Source of the DNA: Treponema sp.
GTDB taxonomy: Bacteria > Spirochaetota > Spirochaetia > Treponematales > Treponemataceae
Direction of reading: 5' to 3'
Assembly: GCA_024402615.1 (NCBI GenBank)
Contig: JAKSTK010000006.1
Span: forward strand, 1 to 35,825
DNA length: 35,825 bases
The position numbers and the translations under genes are program-made. Numbering within the stretch: the stretch's first letter is position 1; each line of letters starts with the position of its first letter. Of this stretch, positions 29,365-35,825 are shown piece after piece. The notes below the pieces were generated by a model. The model did not search any database. It was not told where the DNA came from and saw only the letters and a list, made by a program, of their open reading frames with translations.

Positions 29365-29950
29365 TCATATCTGGAAGGTGGATTATAAAAAATCTGGCTT
29401 TGATTTAGACTGGCTTGTGGAAGTGGATAATGACGAAAAAAAAGTAAGAGCTCTTTTTTGTCCTTCCAATTCCAATAAGGACTGGTTTATAAATATTGCC
29501 GGATTCCTTCCTGTGGTGAAATTTCCGTTTTTGATGTGCTGGGGATGGAAAAGTGTTTTTGACGGGTGCAAAGGTTTAATTCTGGAAGAGCTTTTACGAG
29601 AAATAAATCTGCATCCCGGCTACTCTGTGGAAATCTGCGGACATAGTTACGGCGGTGCTGAAAGTATTATATGTGGCATTGAGCTTTGTAAGGTAAGCGG
29701 TATTAAGGCTGATATTGTAACTTTTGGTGCTCCTATGCCTTTGTTTTTACTTTGGAGTAAGTTTCTTTCCAGAGCTTACCTTGGCAATGTGGTGCAATAT
29801 GCTCACTGGAGTGACTGTGTTACTTACTGCCCTCCAATATTGGGATTTCATCAGGTAAAGGCTAAAAGGATTGGAAAATTCAGTTTTAAAGGGCTGTTTC
29901 ATCCTGAGGTTTACCACATGAGTTATGATCAGGAAGAGTTGTACAAATAA
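29342..29950 (+). CDS. Class-3-lipase-like esterase
   Basis: ATG 29342 has GAGGGA upstream and overlaps the holin-like gene. About 202 residues, alpha/beta hydrolase fold: nucleophile elbow 'GHSYGG' (Ser 102), 'VTFGAPMP' (residues about 126-133), likely Asp in 'HWSDCV' (158), and likely His at 'YHMSYD' (192), in the order of Lipase_3 enzymes. No signal peptide is apparent. In a phage it may attack envelope lipids at lysis, as LysB does for mycobacteriophages; this role is inference. Confidence 0.7.
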   Translation: MKPWELFNHIWKVDYKKSGFDLDWLVEVDNDEKKVRALFCPSNSNKDWFINIAGFLPVVKFPFLMCWGWKSVFDGCKGLILEELLREINLHPGYSVEICGHSYGGAESIICGIELCKVSGIKADIVTFGAPMPLFLLWSKFLSRAYLGNVVQYAHWSDCVTYCPPILGFHQVKAKRIGKFSFKGLFHPEVYHMSYDQEELYK

Positions 29951-29954
29951 ATTA

Positions 29955-29990
29955 AAAGCTACTACTTTTGACAGTAGTAGCTTTTTTTTA
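29955..29990. terminator. Bidirectional terminator based on palindrome variant (copy 6)
   Basis: AAAAGCTACTAC / GTAGTAGCTTTT stem with T-runs on both sides, between convergent genes. The core is a variant of the dispersed palindrome (ACTACTTTTGACAGTAGT, 29961-29978, one base changed). Confidence 0.85.
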
Positions 29991-30689
29991 TTTATCAAGT
30001 TTTTCAATCTGTGAATTAAAGATGTTTTGACCGTCTTGTGCAGGTTTTAAACTTGCCGGCTGTAACCAGGGAGCCTGTTTAGTTATGGTGCTTGTAAGGC
30101 CACGGAAATATATCATTTCCAGCTGAAAGTTTACTTTATCTCCTGACTTATTGAAGCTTACTACTTTGTAGATGTTTTTATTGTATTTTAAGTAGCCGTT
30201 TACTTCGTGTGCCCGTTTTGCAGCTTTTACCAGGGCGGAAGATGGTGTTGGTCCGTTCTGTGGATTGTATTTAATTACTTTTGGCTGGATGCGTGAGCGG
30301 TACATTTTTCTTTGTACCGGGTTTTTGGCAGAGCCGCCACGAGCTTGTACTGTTGGAATTGCAAGCTGTCCGCCGTTTGATGCAGTATGAATTCCGCCTT
30401 TTTCCTGACGTTCCATGTAAGGTGCTTTTTCTGTGGCTCCAACGTGGGCTTCTATTTGAGAAAAGCTTTGGATGTTTTCTTCCTTACAGGGGTCGTATTG
30501 AATTTGCCTTTTAGTCCAGGTATTACGGAGTGTGAACTGCTGGATATTTTCCAAGGCGTTTCTTCTTGTGAGTGCTGCCTGTATGTTTACGGTGTTTTTT
30601 GCAGCTTTGAACATAAGCTGTTTCATATCATCTGTGATGAGATTTATTTTTGACGGGTCATCTATGACCATTCTGTAACCTGAAAACAT
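29988..30689 (-). CDS. Unknown minus-strand protein within the late region
   Basis: ATG 30689 has AGGAGG 5 bp upstream. About 233 residues, basic, N-terminal helices then mixed beta, with 'TLRNTWTKRQIQYD', 'HVGATEKAPYMERQEKGG' and 'FQLEMIYFRGL'. The pattern resembles head-tail connector or tail-completion-type virion proteins ('NTWT.r', 'aPYm..qE.GG'), yet it is the only minus-strand gene in a block of plus-strand head genes. Its own TTGATA box lies at the divergent element 30734-30753. Confidence 0.55.
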   Translation of the reverse strand: MFSGYRMVIDDPSKINLITDDMKQLMFKAAKNTVNIQAALTRRNALENIQQFTLRNTWTKRQIQYDPCKEENIQSFSQIEAHVGATEKAPYMERQEKGGIHTASNGGQLAIPTVQARGGSAKNPVQRKMYRSRIQPKVIKYNPQNGPTPSSALVKAAKRAHEVNGYLKYNKNIYKVVSFNKSGDKVNFQLEMIYFRGLTSTITKQAPWLQPASLKPAQDGQNIFNSQIEKLDK

Positions 30690-30733
30690 ATTTCCTCCTG
30701 ACAATTATTTAATTTTGAGTGGTTTTAAAAATC

Positions 30734-30753
30734 TATCAACTTTTTTGTTGATA
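30734..30753. promoter_or_regulatory. Divergent TGTTGATA / TATCAAC element (copy 2)
   Basis: TATCAAC-TTTTTT-GTTGATA is a perfect inverted repeat between divergent genes. On the plus strand it reads TGTTGATACTTTTT, as at 27135. Each strand offers a TTGATA -35-like box toward its gene. Confidence 0.5.
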
Positions 30754-30786
30754 CTTTTTAAGGCTTTAATAACTTAGAATGAAATT

Positions 30787-31086
30787 ATGATAATTGATAC
30801 TAATAGTCCTGTAGTAAATGAAAGCAGTGATAAATTTTGGGAAGATGAGCTTACTAATGCCAGAATTATGCTTGTGGAAGTTGAAAAGGCAATAAACACA
30901 TTTAATTCTAATGGTGGTATCCAGAGTTACACAATTGACACTGGACAGGATAAGCAGGCTGTTACTCGTGCAGACATTAAAAGTCTGTATGAGCAGAGAA
31001 AAAGATTATTGTCTGATATTCAGACTTTGGAAGCTCGTTTAAGAATTGGTGGTTCACGGGCTCCACAGATTTGTCCGGGGTATTAA
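30787..31086 (+). CDS. gpW-like head-tail joining protein
   Basis: 99 residues, largely helical ('NARIMLVEVEKAINTFNS', 'ADIKSLYEQRKRLLSDIQTL'), located directly upstream of the portal gene with no gap. This is the place of gpW in lambda. The recognised sequence match is weak, so the name rests on size and context. Confidence 0.5.
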   Translation: MIIDTNSPVVNESSDKFWEDELTNARIMLVEVEKAINTFNSNGGIQSYTIDTGQDKQAVTRADIKSLYEQRKRLLSDIQTLEARLRIGGSRAPQICPGY

Positions 31087-32721
31087 ATGAAGTTGTTTGG
31101 ATTAGATATTAGAACTAATAAAGCTCGTAAGGCGGAACTGGAATATTATAAAAAGGTTCTTGCGGATGCAGGGGTTAAAGTTACCTGGGATGGTGACAAG
31201 TATCCTGGTTCTTTTGGTATTACTAAGGATTTTGAAATTATTGACAGGGAAAAGCTTTGCAAGAGAAGCTTACAGCTTTTTACTGAAAATGCTTATACAA
31301 AGGGTTTGATTCGCCGTATTGTCCGCAATGAAATTTTTACTGGTCTTACTGCTAACAGTAATCCTATTGGTTCGATTATCTGGCCTGAACTTGATGAAAT
31401 TACTCAGACTGATATGGCTATAAAGTTTGGTGATGTTATTACTCAGGAATTTGAACTTTATGCCAATAACTATGAACTTTTTGATTTTAAGAAACAACTG
31501 ACTTTTGGTGAGTTCCAGGAAATGGTTCGCCGTGAAGCTTTGCTTTGTGGGGATGGTATTGTTGTTTCCAGAGTGAACAGATATACAGGACTTCCATCTT
31601 GGGAATGGATCAACGGCAGTCACATTAAAAGTCCTATGGACGGGCAGAAACTTGCAAAGGGTCATACATTAAAAAGCGGTGTTGAACTGGATGAATACGG
31701 CCGTCATGTTGCCTACTATGTGGAAAATGTTGTGGGTGGTGACATTAAGTATGAAAGAATTCCTGTTAAGGGTGAAAAGTCTGGCAGACAGATAAGCTGG
31801 ATGGTTTATGGTTCTGAAAAGATGGGGGATGCGGTACGAGGTGCAAGCCTTTTGGATTGCGTTCTTAGTATGCTTAAAGACATTGACCGTTACAAGGATG
31901 CTGAAGTTAGGGCTGCGGTTATTAATGCTTTGATTGCGTTTACTGTTGAAAAGGATGTGAACGCTACTATGGGAACTCGTCCTACTGCTGGTCTTGCCCG
32001 TCCTGTTCACGAAGTTGGACCTATTAAAAATGATGAGGTAACTCACAGACAGCCTATTCAACTTATGGAGCCGGGAACTGCTTTTGACGATCTTGCTCCT
32101 GGGGAAAAGGTTGTAAGTTATGCTACTAACCGTCCTAATGTGAACTATGCGGCTTTTGAGGGTGCTGTTCTGGATGCTATCTGCTGGAGTCTGGAAATTC
32201 CTCCTGAGATTGTGAAGCTTAAGTTTACCAGCAGTTATTCTGCGAGCCGTCAGGCTAACAATGAATTTGAAGTTTATTTGAAATATAGAACTTTTAAAAA
32301 TTCTAAGGATTTTTGTCAGATTATTTTTGAAGAGTTTGTTATTCAGGCTGTTATTAATAATCAGATGAATTTACCTGGGTTTATTTATGCTTTTGTAGAC
32401 AGTTCTTTGTGGAGAATTAAGTCTGCATGGCTCAACTGTTCCTGGAGTGGTATTAGCCGTCCTAGTGTTGAAAGAACTAAGGATGTTAAGGCTGCTAATG
32501 ATGCTCTGGATAATGGTCTTACTACTTTTGATGATGAATGTAGAAGATTGAACGGTAAGAGCTTTAGACAGACTGTTCAGATTTTAAAACGTGAAATTGA
32601 TTATGCCCATCAGCTTGGGTTTAATCCTCATATTCTTGAAGACAATAACGGTAAGAATGCTTACCCGGAAATGTCTGATAACGGTTCGGACGTTGATAAT
32701 GACAACGGTTCTGAAGAGTAA
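31087..32721 (+). CDS. Portal protein (lambda-type)
   Basis: 544 residues. 'LIRRIVRNEIFTGL' (residues about 75-88), 'ALLCGDGIVVSRVN' (about 153-166), 'KDAEVRAAVINALIAF' (about 268-283) and 'SLEIPPEIVKLKFTSSYSAS' (about 366-385) follow the order of lambda-family portal proteins. The dodecameric portal is the DNA gate of the head and binds TerL. Starts right after the gpW-like stop. The Asp/Asn-rich C-terminus is disordered. Confidence 0.88.
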   Translation: MKLFGLDIRTNKARKAELEYYKKVLADAGVKVTWDGDKYPGSFGITKDFEIIDREKLCKRSLQLFTENAYTKGLIRRIVRNEIFTGLTANSNPIGSIIWPELDEITQTDMAIKFGDVITQEFELYANNYELFDFKKQLTFGEFQEMVRREALLCGDGIVVSRVNRYTGLPSWEWINGSHIKSPMDGQKLAKGHTLKSGVELDEYGRHVAYYVENVVGGDIKYERIPVKGEKSGRQISWMVYGSEKMGDAVRGASLLDCVLSMLKDIDRYKDAEVRAAVINALIAFTVEKDVNATMGTRPTAGLARPVHEVGPIKNDEVTHRQPIQLMEPGTAFDDLAPGEKVVSYATNRPNVNYAAFEGAVLDAICWSLEIPPEIVKLKFTSSYSASRQANNEFEVYLKYRTFKNSKDFCQIIFEEFVIQAVINNQMNLPGFIYAFVDSSLWRIKSAWLNCSWSGISRPSVERTKDVKAANDALDNGLTTFDDECRRLNGKSFRQTVQILKREIDYAHQLGFNPHILEDNNGKNAYPEMSDNGSDVDNDNGSEE

Positions 32722-32732
32722 GGAGGTTGACT

Positions 32733-33110
32733 ATGGCTGAAGGAATGACCAACAAAGAATTAATGCTGCAGATGTTTGAAATGCAGAAAGAAACGGCGGT
32801 ACAGATGACTGAGTTAAAAAATGAAATGAAACATTTGAATGAGAAAGTCTGTGAACACGATGTTTCTTTAAAAGCATTGGAGAGTTTACCAGTTGCAGTT
32901 GCAGAAATTAAAGAAACTGTAACTGAAATAAAAAAAAAGAGCGACTCTAAGGATTCTGATTTAGAAGCTCGGATTGTTGCCTTGGAAAATAAGGCAGGTA
33001 AAAACGCTCTTGAGCTTTGGAAGAAAATTGGATCAGGCTTTTTGGGTGCTGCAATTACTGCAATTTTTGCGGGAATTGTGGTTTGGATTAAGGGTCTTGG
33101 AGGTAAATAA
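32733..33110 (+). CDS. XhlA-type holin-like protein
   Basis: ATG 32733 follows AGGAGG. 125 residues: a long coiled coil (residues about 15-85, with heptad-like 'VAVAEIKETVTEIKKK') and one C-terminal membrane helix ('GAAITAIFAGIVVWIKG'). This fits hemolysin XhlA/holin-accessory proteins. It opens a lysis cluster with spanins and endolysin. Confidence 0.65.
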   Translation: MAEGMTNKELMLQMFEMQKETAVQMTELKNEMKHLNEKVCEHDVSLKALESLPVAVAEIKETVTEIKKKSDSKDSDLEARIVALENKAGKNALELWKKIGSGFLGAAITAIFAGIVVWIKGLGGK

Positions 33111-33114
33111 TTAA

Positions 33115-33393
33115 GTGAGCAAGATTATTATTTTTTTAAGCTGCACTGTTCTTCTTTTGGGCGGTGCGGTTTTTGTTTTTTTTAAGCTTTGGAGAAAGAA
33201 CAAAAAGCTTTACAAAGACGAACATGAACGGGCTGAACGGTTACGGTATCAGCTGGAACTGGAACAGAATCAGAAACAAATTATGTCTGAGGTTTTTAAT
33301 GAAACTGAAAAAAAGAATAATGAAACTGCTGGTCTTACTGGCCGTGATAAGTACAACGTTATTAATAACGGGATGCGTAAGCACAAGAACTGA
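33115..33393 (+). CDS. i-spanin-like protein (Rz type)
   Basis: 92 residues, GTG start with AATTAA spacer (SD weak: GGAGGT 10 bp upstream). N-terminal membrane helix 'IIIFLSCTVLLLGGAVFVFF' then a charged coiled coil ('ERAERLRYQLELEQNQKQ'). This is the i-spanin layout, anchored in the inner membrane and reaching across the periplasm. Its 3' third overlaps the o-spanin gene in another frame. Confidence 0.65.
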   Translation: MSKIIIFLSCTVLLLGGAVFVFFKLWRKNKKLYKDEHERAERLRYQLELEQNQKQIMSEVFNETEKKNNETAGLTGRDKYNVINNGMRKHKN

Positions 33394-33583
33394 AATTGAA
33401 TATGTCTGCCCGGTTTTGCTTTGGAAAGAATTTCCTGAGCTTATTACTGAATATGAAGATGAAACTGACAGGGTTTATATGAGCCTTGATGAGTTTGATA
33501 AGCTTTATAAGTTTAAGAACTGGTATGAAGGTCAGGTTGAATATTACGAGCGTATTAAAAAACTGTATGAGGATGAAAAATGA
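33299..33583 (+). CDS. o-spanin-like lipoprotein (Rz1 type)
   Basis: ATG 33299 has TGAGG 6 bp upstream and starts within the i-spanin gene in the +1 frame. 94 residues: basic start 'MKLKKRIMK', hydrophobic segment, lipobox 'LLITGC' (Cys about residue 23), then a short charged periplasmic part. o-spanins sit in the outer membrane and fuse membranes with the i-spanin at the last step of lysis. Overlap of the two genes is the classic Rz/Rz1 layout. Confidence 0.7.
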   Translation: MKLKKRIMKLLVLLAVISTTLLITGCVSTRTEIEYVCPVLLWKEFPELITEYEDETDRVYMSLDEFDKLYKFKNWYEGQVEYYERIKKLYEDEK

Positions 33584-33987
33584 AGATTAATGAGTTTATA
33601 ACAAATTACCTGGGAAAAAAGGTTGATTTTGACAAGGTTTGGGGTGCTCAGTGTGTTGATTTGTTCAGACAGTACTGCAAGGATGTTCTGGGGATTCCTC
33701 ATACTGGCGGTGTTGACGGTGCAAAGGATCTTTTTCTTTTGTATGAAAAAATGCCGCTTGAAATGAAATATTTTGACCGTCTGGAAAGAGGCCCTGTTAC
33801 TGGGGATGTGGTTATTTGGGGAGCTACTGAACGAAATAGATTTGGTCACGTTGCTATTGTTATTGGCAATATGCATGGACGGGATTTACTTGTTTTTGAA
33901 CAGGACGGTTTGAAGCAGGACGGTGCAAAACTTTCTGTAAGAACTATTGATAATCTTCTTGGTTATTTAAGGCCTAAAAATGTGTGA
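33580..33987 (+). CDS. CHAP-domain endolysin
   Basis: 135 residues, overlapping the o-spanin stop by 4 bp. Catalytic Cys in 'GAQCVDLFRQY' (about residue 24) and His in 'RFGHVAIVIGN' (about residue 90) in the order of CHAP amidase/endopeptidases. No cell-wall-binding domain and no signal peptide, so export would rely on the holin. Confidence 0.8.
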   Translation: MKINEFITNYLGKKVDFDKVWGAQCVDLFRQYCKDVLGIPHTGGVDGAKDLFLLYEKMPLEMKYFDRLERGPVTGDVVIWGATERNRFGHVAIVIGNMHGRDLLVFEQDGLKQDGAKLSVRTIDNLLGYLRPKNV

Positions 33988-34348
33988 CTGGCGGGATGAA
34001 TACGGAGTTAGAGAAGTTATGGAAAAACTGAATATTGACTGTGGTCTTTCTGAAGATATTCATTCCGGCAAGGGTGTAAAAGCTGATAACGGAAAGCCTG
34101 ACTGGAGCCTTGTGGAACTTAAAGCTATTGAAGGTATGGTTGAAGTTCTGACTTTTGGTGCCAAGAAATATGCTCCTGACAATTGGAAGAAAGTGCCGGA
34201 TGCCAAGAAGCGGTATTTTGCTGCTTTAATAAGACATTTGACTGCATGGCAGAACGGGGAACTTGTGGATCCAGAAAGCGGCAAAAGTCATCTGGACCAT
34301 GCTATGTGCAATCTGTACTTTTTGAAGCATTTTGACCAGGAAAAATGA
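33980..34348 (+). CDS. dATP/dGTP diphosphohydrolase-like protein (DUF5664 type)
   Basis: 122 residues, overlapping the endolysin. 'VEVLTFGAKKYAPDNWKKVP' (residues about 53-72) and 'RYFAALIRHLTAWQNGELVD' followed by 'GKSHLDHAMCNLYFL' match the family once called DUF5664 (N-terminal domain of dATP/dGTP diphosphohydrolases). With MazG-like, dUTPase and ThyX-like genes it forms a set that shapes the dNTP pool. Odd placement among lysis/head genes. Confidence 0.65.
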   Translation: MCDWRDEYGVREVMEKLNIDCGLSEDIHSGKGVKADNGKPDWSLVELKAIEGMVEVLTFGAKKYAPDNWKKVPDAKKRYFAALIRHLTAWQNGELVDPESGKSHLDHAMCNLYFLKHFDQEK

Positions 34349-34367
34349 ATTAATAAAATGTTGTTTT

Positions 34368-34396
34368 AGCCACTACTTTTGAAAGTAGTGGCTTTT
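34368..34396 (+). terminator. Terminator built on palindrome copy 7
   Basis: AGCCACTACTTT-TG-AAAGTAGTGGCT followed by six T. It contains the exact 18-mer ACTACTTTTGAAAGTAGT (34372-34389) and ends the lysis transcript. Confidence 0.88.
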
Positions 34397-34439
34397 TTGT
34401 TATATTAAATGTGTCGAAAATAACATAATTCTTTTGATT

Positions 34440-34447
34440 TGTTGATA
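34440..34447 (+). promoter_or_regulatory. TGTTGATA element, copy 3
   Basis: TGTTGATAGTTTTTT after the 34368 terminator and 36 bp before the protease ATG. A candidate promoter box for the protease/capsid transcript. Confidence 0.4.
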
Positions 34448-34482
34448 GTTTTTTGATTTTAAAAGAATGAAAATAAAGCAAT

Positions 34483-35825
34483 ATGAAAACTATTTTGGTG
34501 AATAAACAGATTGGCGGTTCCTGGTGGGATGAAGGAATTACTGCTGACTGGATAAGAGACGAGCTTAATTCTTTCGACGATGACAAGAAAATCCGTCTGT
34601 CGATTGATAGCCCAGGCGGTTCTGTTTGGGAATGCGTTTCTATTTTTAACACTATCCGTGATTTTATGCGGGAAAATCCTGAAGTTGAAATTGAAACTTA
34701 TATTCAGGGTATGGCTGCAAGTTCTGCCAGTGTTATTGCTTTGGCTGCTAAAAGCGTTCGTAAGAGCAGCAAAATTGTTGTTGAAGATAATTCTGTTTAC
34801 ATGATTCACAATGCCTGGTCTGTTGTTATGGGTAATCATAATGACATGGATAAGGAAAGTGATTTACTGCAGAAGATTGATGCAATGATGCGTGACACTT
34901 ACTGCAAGGTTTCCGGCAAGGATGAAAAGACTGTACGCAAGATGATGGACGATGAATCTTACATTTTTGGTAAGGCCATTGTTGATGAAGGTTTTGCTGA
35001 TGAATGCCTTTCTTCTGACGGCGATACTTCGGAAACTGCAAAAGATGCTCTTTTTGCTCAGGTAAAAATGAGCGTGAATAAAACTATGTCGGAACTTAAA
35101 CGGGAAAGTGAAAAAGCTTCTTTTGACCGTTGTGCCGCTATGTTAGGTAACTATGAGCCAAAGGCTCAAAAAAATAATAAGCCAGCTGAAATTCTGGCTG
35201 GGGAAATGGAGGACACTTCTATGACAGTAGAAGAACTTAAGGCTAAAGAGCCTGCTCTTTATGCTGAAATTATGAATGCCGGAATGAAAGCTGGCGTGGA
35301 AAAAGAACGTTCACGCTGTTCTGCTCATCTTAAGATGGGTAAAGCTGCCGGATGTATGGATGTTGCAGCAGAATACATTACTTCTGGTGCAGCTGTAGCT
35401 GATGATGATGTTCAGGCTACTTACTTTGAAAAGAAAGTTGCTTTGGCTCAGGCTACTGCTCGTGTTCAGGACAATCCAACTGTTGTTGCTACTCCTGAAG
35501 CTGCAACTGCTGCAGAAGATAACGAAAAAGCTATGATGTCTGCTTTTGATGTAGAAGAATCTGTGAAAAAAAGACAGGATATTAATACATTTGAACATTT
35601 TATTGAGGTTTGTGCTTCTCATGGATTAGATGAGGATAAATTAAGAACATTTCTCGATTATCAGATTATGACTGATTTTATTATATCTAACCGTGACAGA
35701 CATTTAGGCAATATCTCTATATTACGGGATGCAGATACTCTGGTATTTCAAAAACCTGCCCCGATTTATGATAGTGGAAAATCATTATTTGTTGAAAGTC
35801 CAAGTGCTATTTTTGATACATCACA
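34483..35825 (+). CDS. ClpP-type prohead protease with nested scaffold start, fused in frame to HipA-like domain (3' partial)
   Basis: The frame is open to the window end (447 codons). Residues 1-190 are a ClpP-like serine protease: 'LSIDSPGGSVWE', nucleophile in 'GMAASSAS' (Ser 80), His in 'YMIHNAW' (109). Such S49/ClpP proteases mature lambda-type proheads. An internal ATG (35221, residue 247) with GGAGG 8 bp upstream looks like a nested scaffold start, as for lambda C/Nu3. From about residue 350-365 the sequence changes to a HipA-like kinase C-terminal part (separate entry). A normal protease/scaffold would end here, so this is either a genuine fusion, a recombination scar, or an assembly chimera. 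Confidence 0.75.
   Translation, partial: MKTILVNKQIGGSWWDEGITADWIRDELNSFDDDKKIRLSIDSPGGSVWECVSIFNTIRDFMRENPEVEIETYIQGMAASSASVIALAAKSVRKSSKIVVEDNSVYMIHNAWSVVMGNHNDMDKESDLLQKIDAMMRDTYCKVSGKDEKTVRKMMDDESYIFGKAIVDEGFADECLSSDGDTSETAKDALFAQVKMSVNKTMSELKRESEKASFDRCAAMLGNYEPKAQKNNKPAEILAGEMEDTSMTVEELKAKEPALYAEIMNAGMKAGVEKERSRCSAHLKMGKAAGCMDVAAEYITSGAAVADDDVQATYFEKKVALAQATARVQDNPTVVATPEAATAAEDNEKAMMSAFDVEESVKKRQDINTFEHFIEVCASHGLDEDKLRTFLDYQIMTDFIISNRDRHLGNISILRDADTLVFQKPAPIYDSGKSLFVESPSAIFDTS
35575..35825 (+). other. HipA-like kinase C-terminal domain fragment
   Basis: In frame with the protease. 'TDFIISNRDRHLGNISILRD' holds the NxDRHxxN catalytic loop (here NRDRHLGN) of HipA-type kinases and 'APIYDSGKSLF' the metal-binding D-x-G segment. 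Codon use shifts toward TTA and ATA. The N-terminal lobe with the ATP-binding loop is missing, so this fragment alone could not be an active kinase. The start is approximate; the gene continues beyond the window. Confidence 0.7.

Noticed and set aside
32521-32545. Further copy of the palindrome (ACTACTTTTGATGATG) in the portal gene
   Set aside because: Only the left half matches; the right arm is absent, and it is explained by the Thr-Thr-Phe-Asp codons of the portal.
1-35825. CRISPR arrays, tRNA or rRNA genes, insertion sequences
   Set aside because: I looked for regularly spaced direct repeats, cloverleaf-like segments with CCA ends, and transposase motifs; none could be supported. The only repeated units found are the ones listed.

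Overview
The window is most of a temperate bacteriophage or prophage genome from a low-GC bacterium. I favour a spirochaete of the Treponema type. The phage carries a diversity-generating retroelement (DGR) whose target has a formylglycine-generating-enzyme-type C-lectin fold, as in T. denticola TvpA, and it encodes an o-spanin-like lipoprotein, which implies an outer membrane. The host assignment is inference; no host marker gene or tRNA was seen.

Layout. (1) 1-5713, plus strand: a Mu-type baseplate and tail-fibre operon (gp44- to gp48-like), ending in a 400-residue C-type-lectin protein. (2) 4511-7476: a complete DGR in the order target gene with variable repeat (VR 5574-5706), avd (5758-6147), template repeat (TR 6181-6313), reverse transcriptase (6475-7476). 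By hand alignment TR and VR differ at 14 positions, and every one is an adenine in TR. (3) 7445-16009, minus strand: early replication and maintenance genes, including SSB, ParA, ParB and a 1039-residue primase-helicase, with small unknown genes. Three clear TTGACA-N17-TATATT promoters serve this arm. (4) 16178-18348, plus strand: two tandem paralogous repressors and a tyrosine integrase, surrounded by direct and inverted repeats that may be attachment or replication sites. (5) 18868-24882, plus strand: a terminase-small-subunit-like protein, many small unknown proteins, and nucleotide-pool enzymes (MazG-like, dUTPase, ThyX-like), plus an HNH protein. (6) 24898-35825, plus strand: large terminase, a collagen-like tail fibre broken by a frameshift, gpW-like protein, portal, and ClpP-type prohead protease. 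Lysis genes (holins, lipase, overlapping spanins, CHAP endolysin) are scattered through this head module.

The head is lambda-like (gpA, gpW, portal, ClpP protease) and the baseplate is Mu-like. Major capsid, sheath, tube and tape-measure genes are missing. They would lie between the right and left ends of the window, so the sequence looks like a cut-open or truncated circle. The right end runs in frame from the protease into part of a HipA-like kinase, which is either a deletion/integration scar or an assembly chimera.

Strongest observations: the DGR, with a hairpin just after VR and a terminator-like hairpin between TR and the reverse transcriptase; a family of identical 18-bp palindromes (ACTACTTTTGAAAGTAGT), always in the same orientation, scattered through the plus-strand operons and in two cases abutting ribosome-binding sites; a repeated promoter-leader cassette; an A7 frameshift in the second fibre gene; and the HipA-like fusion.
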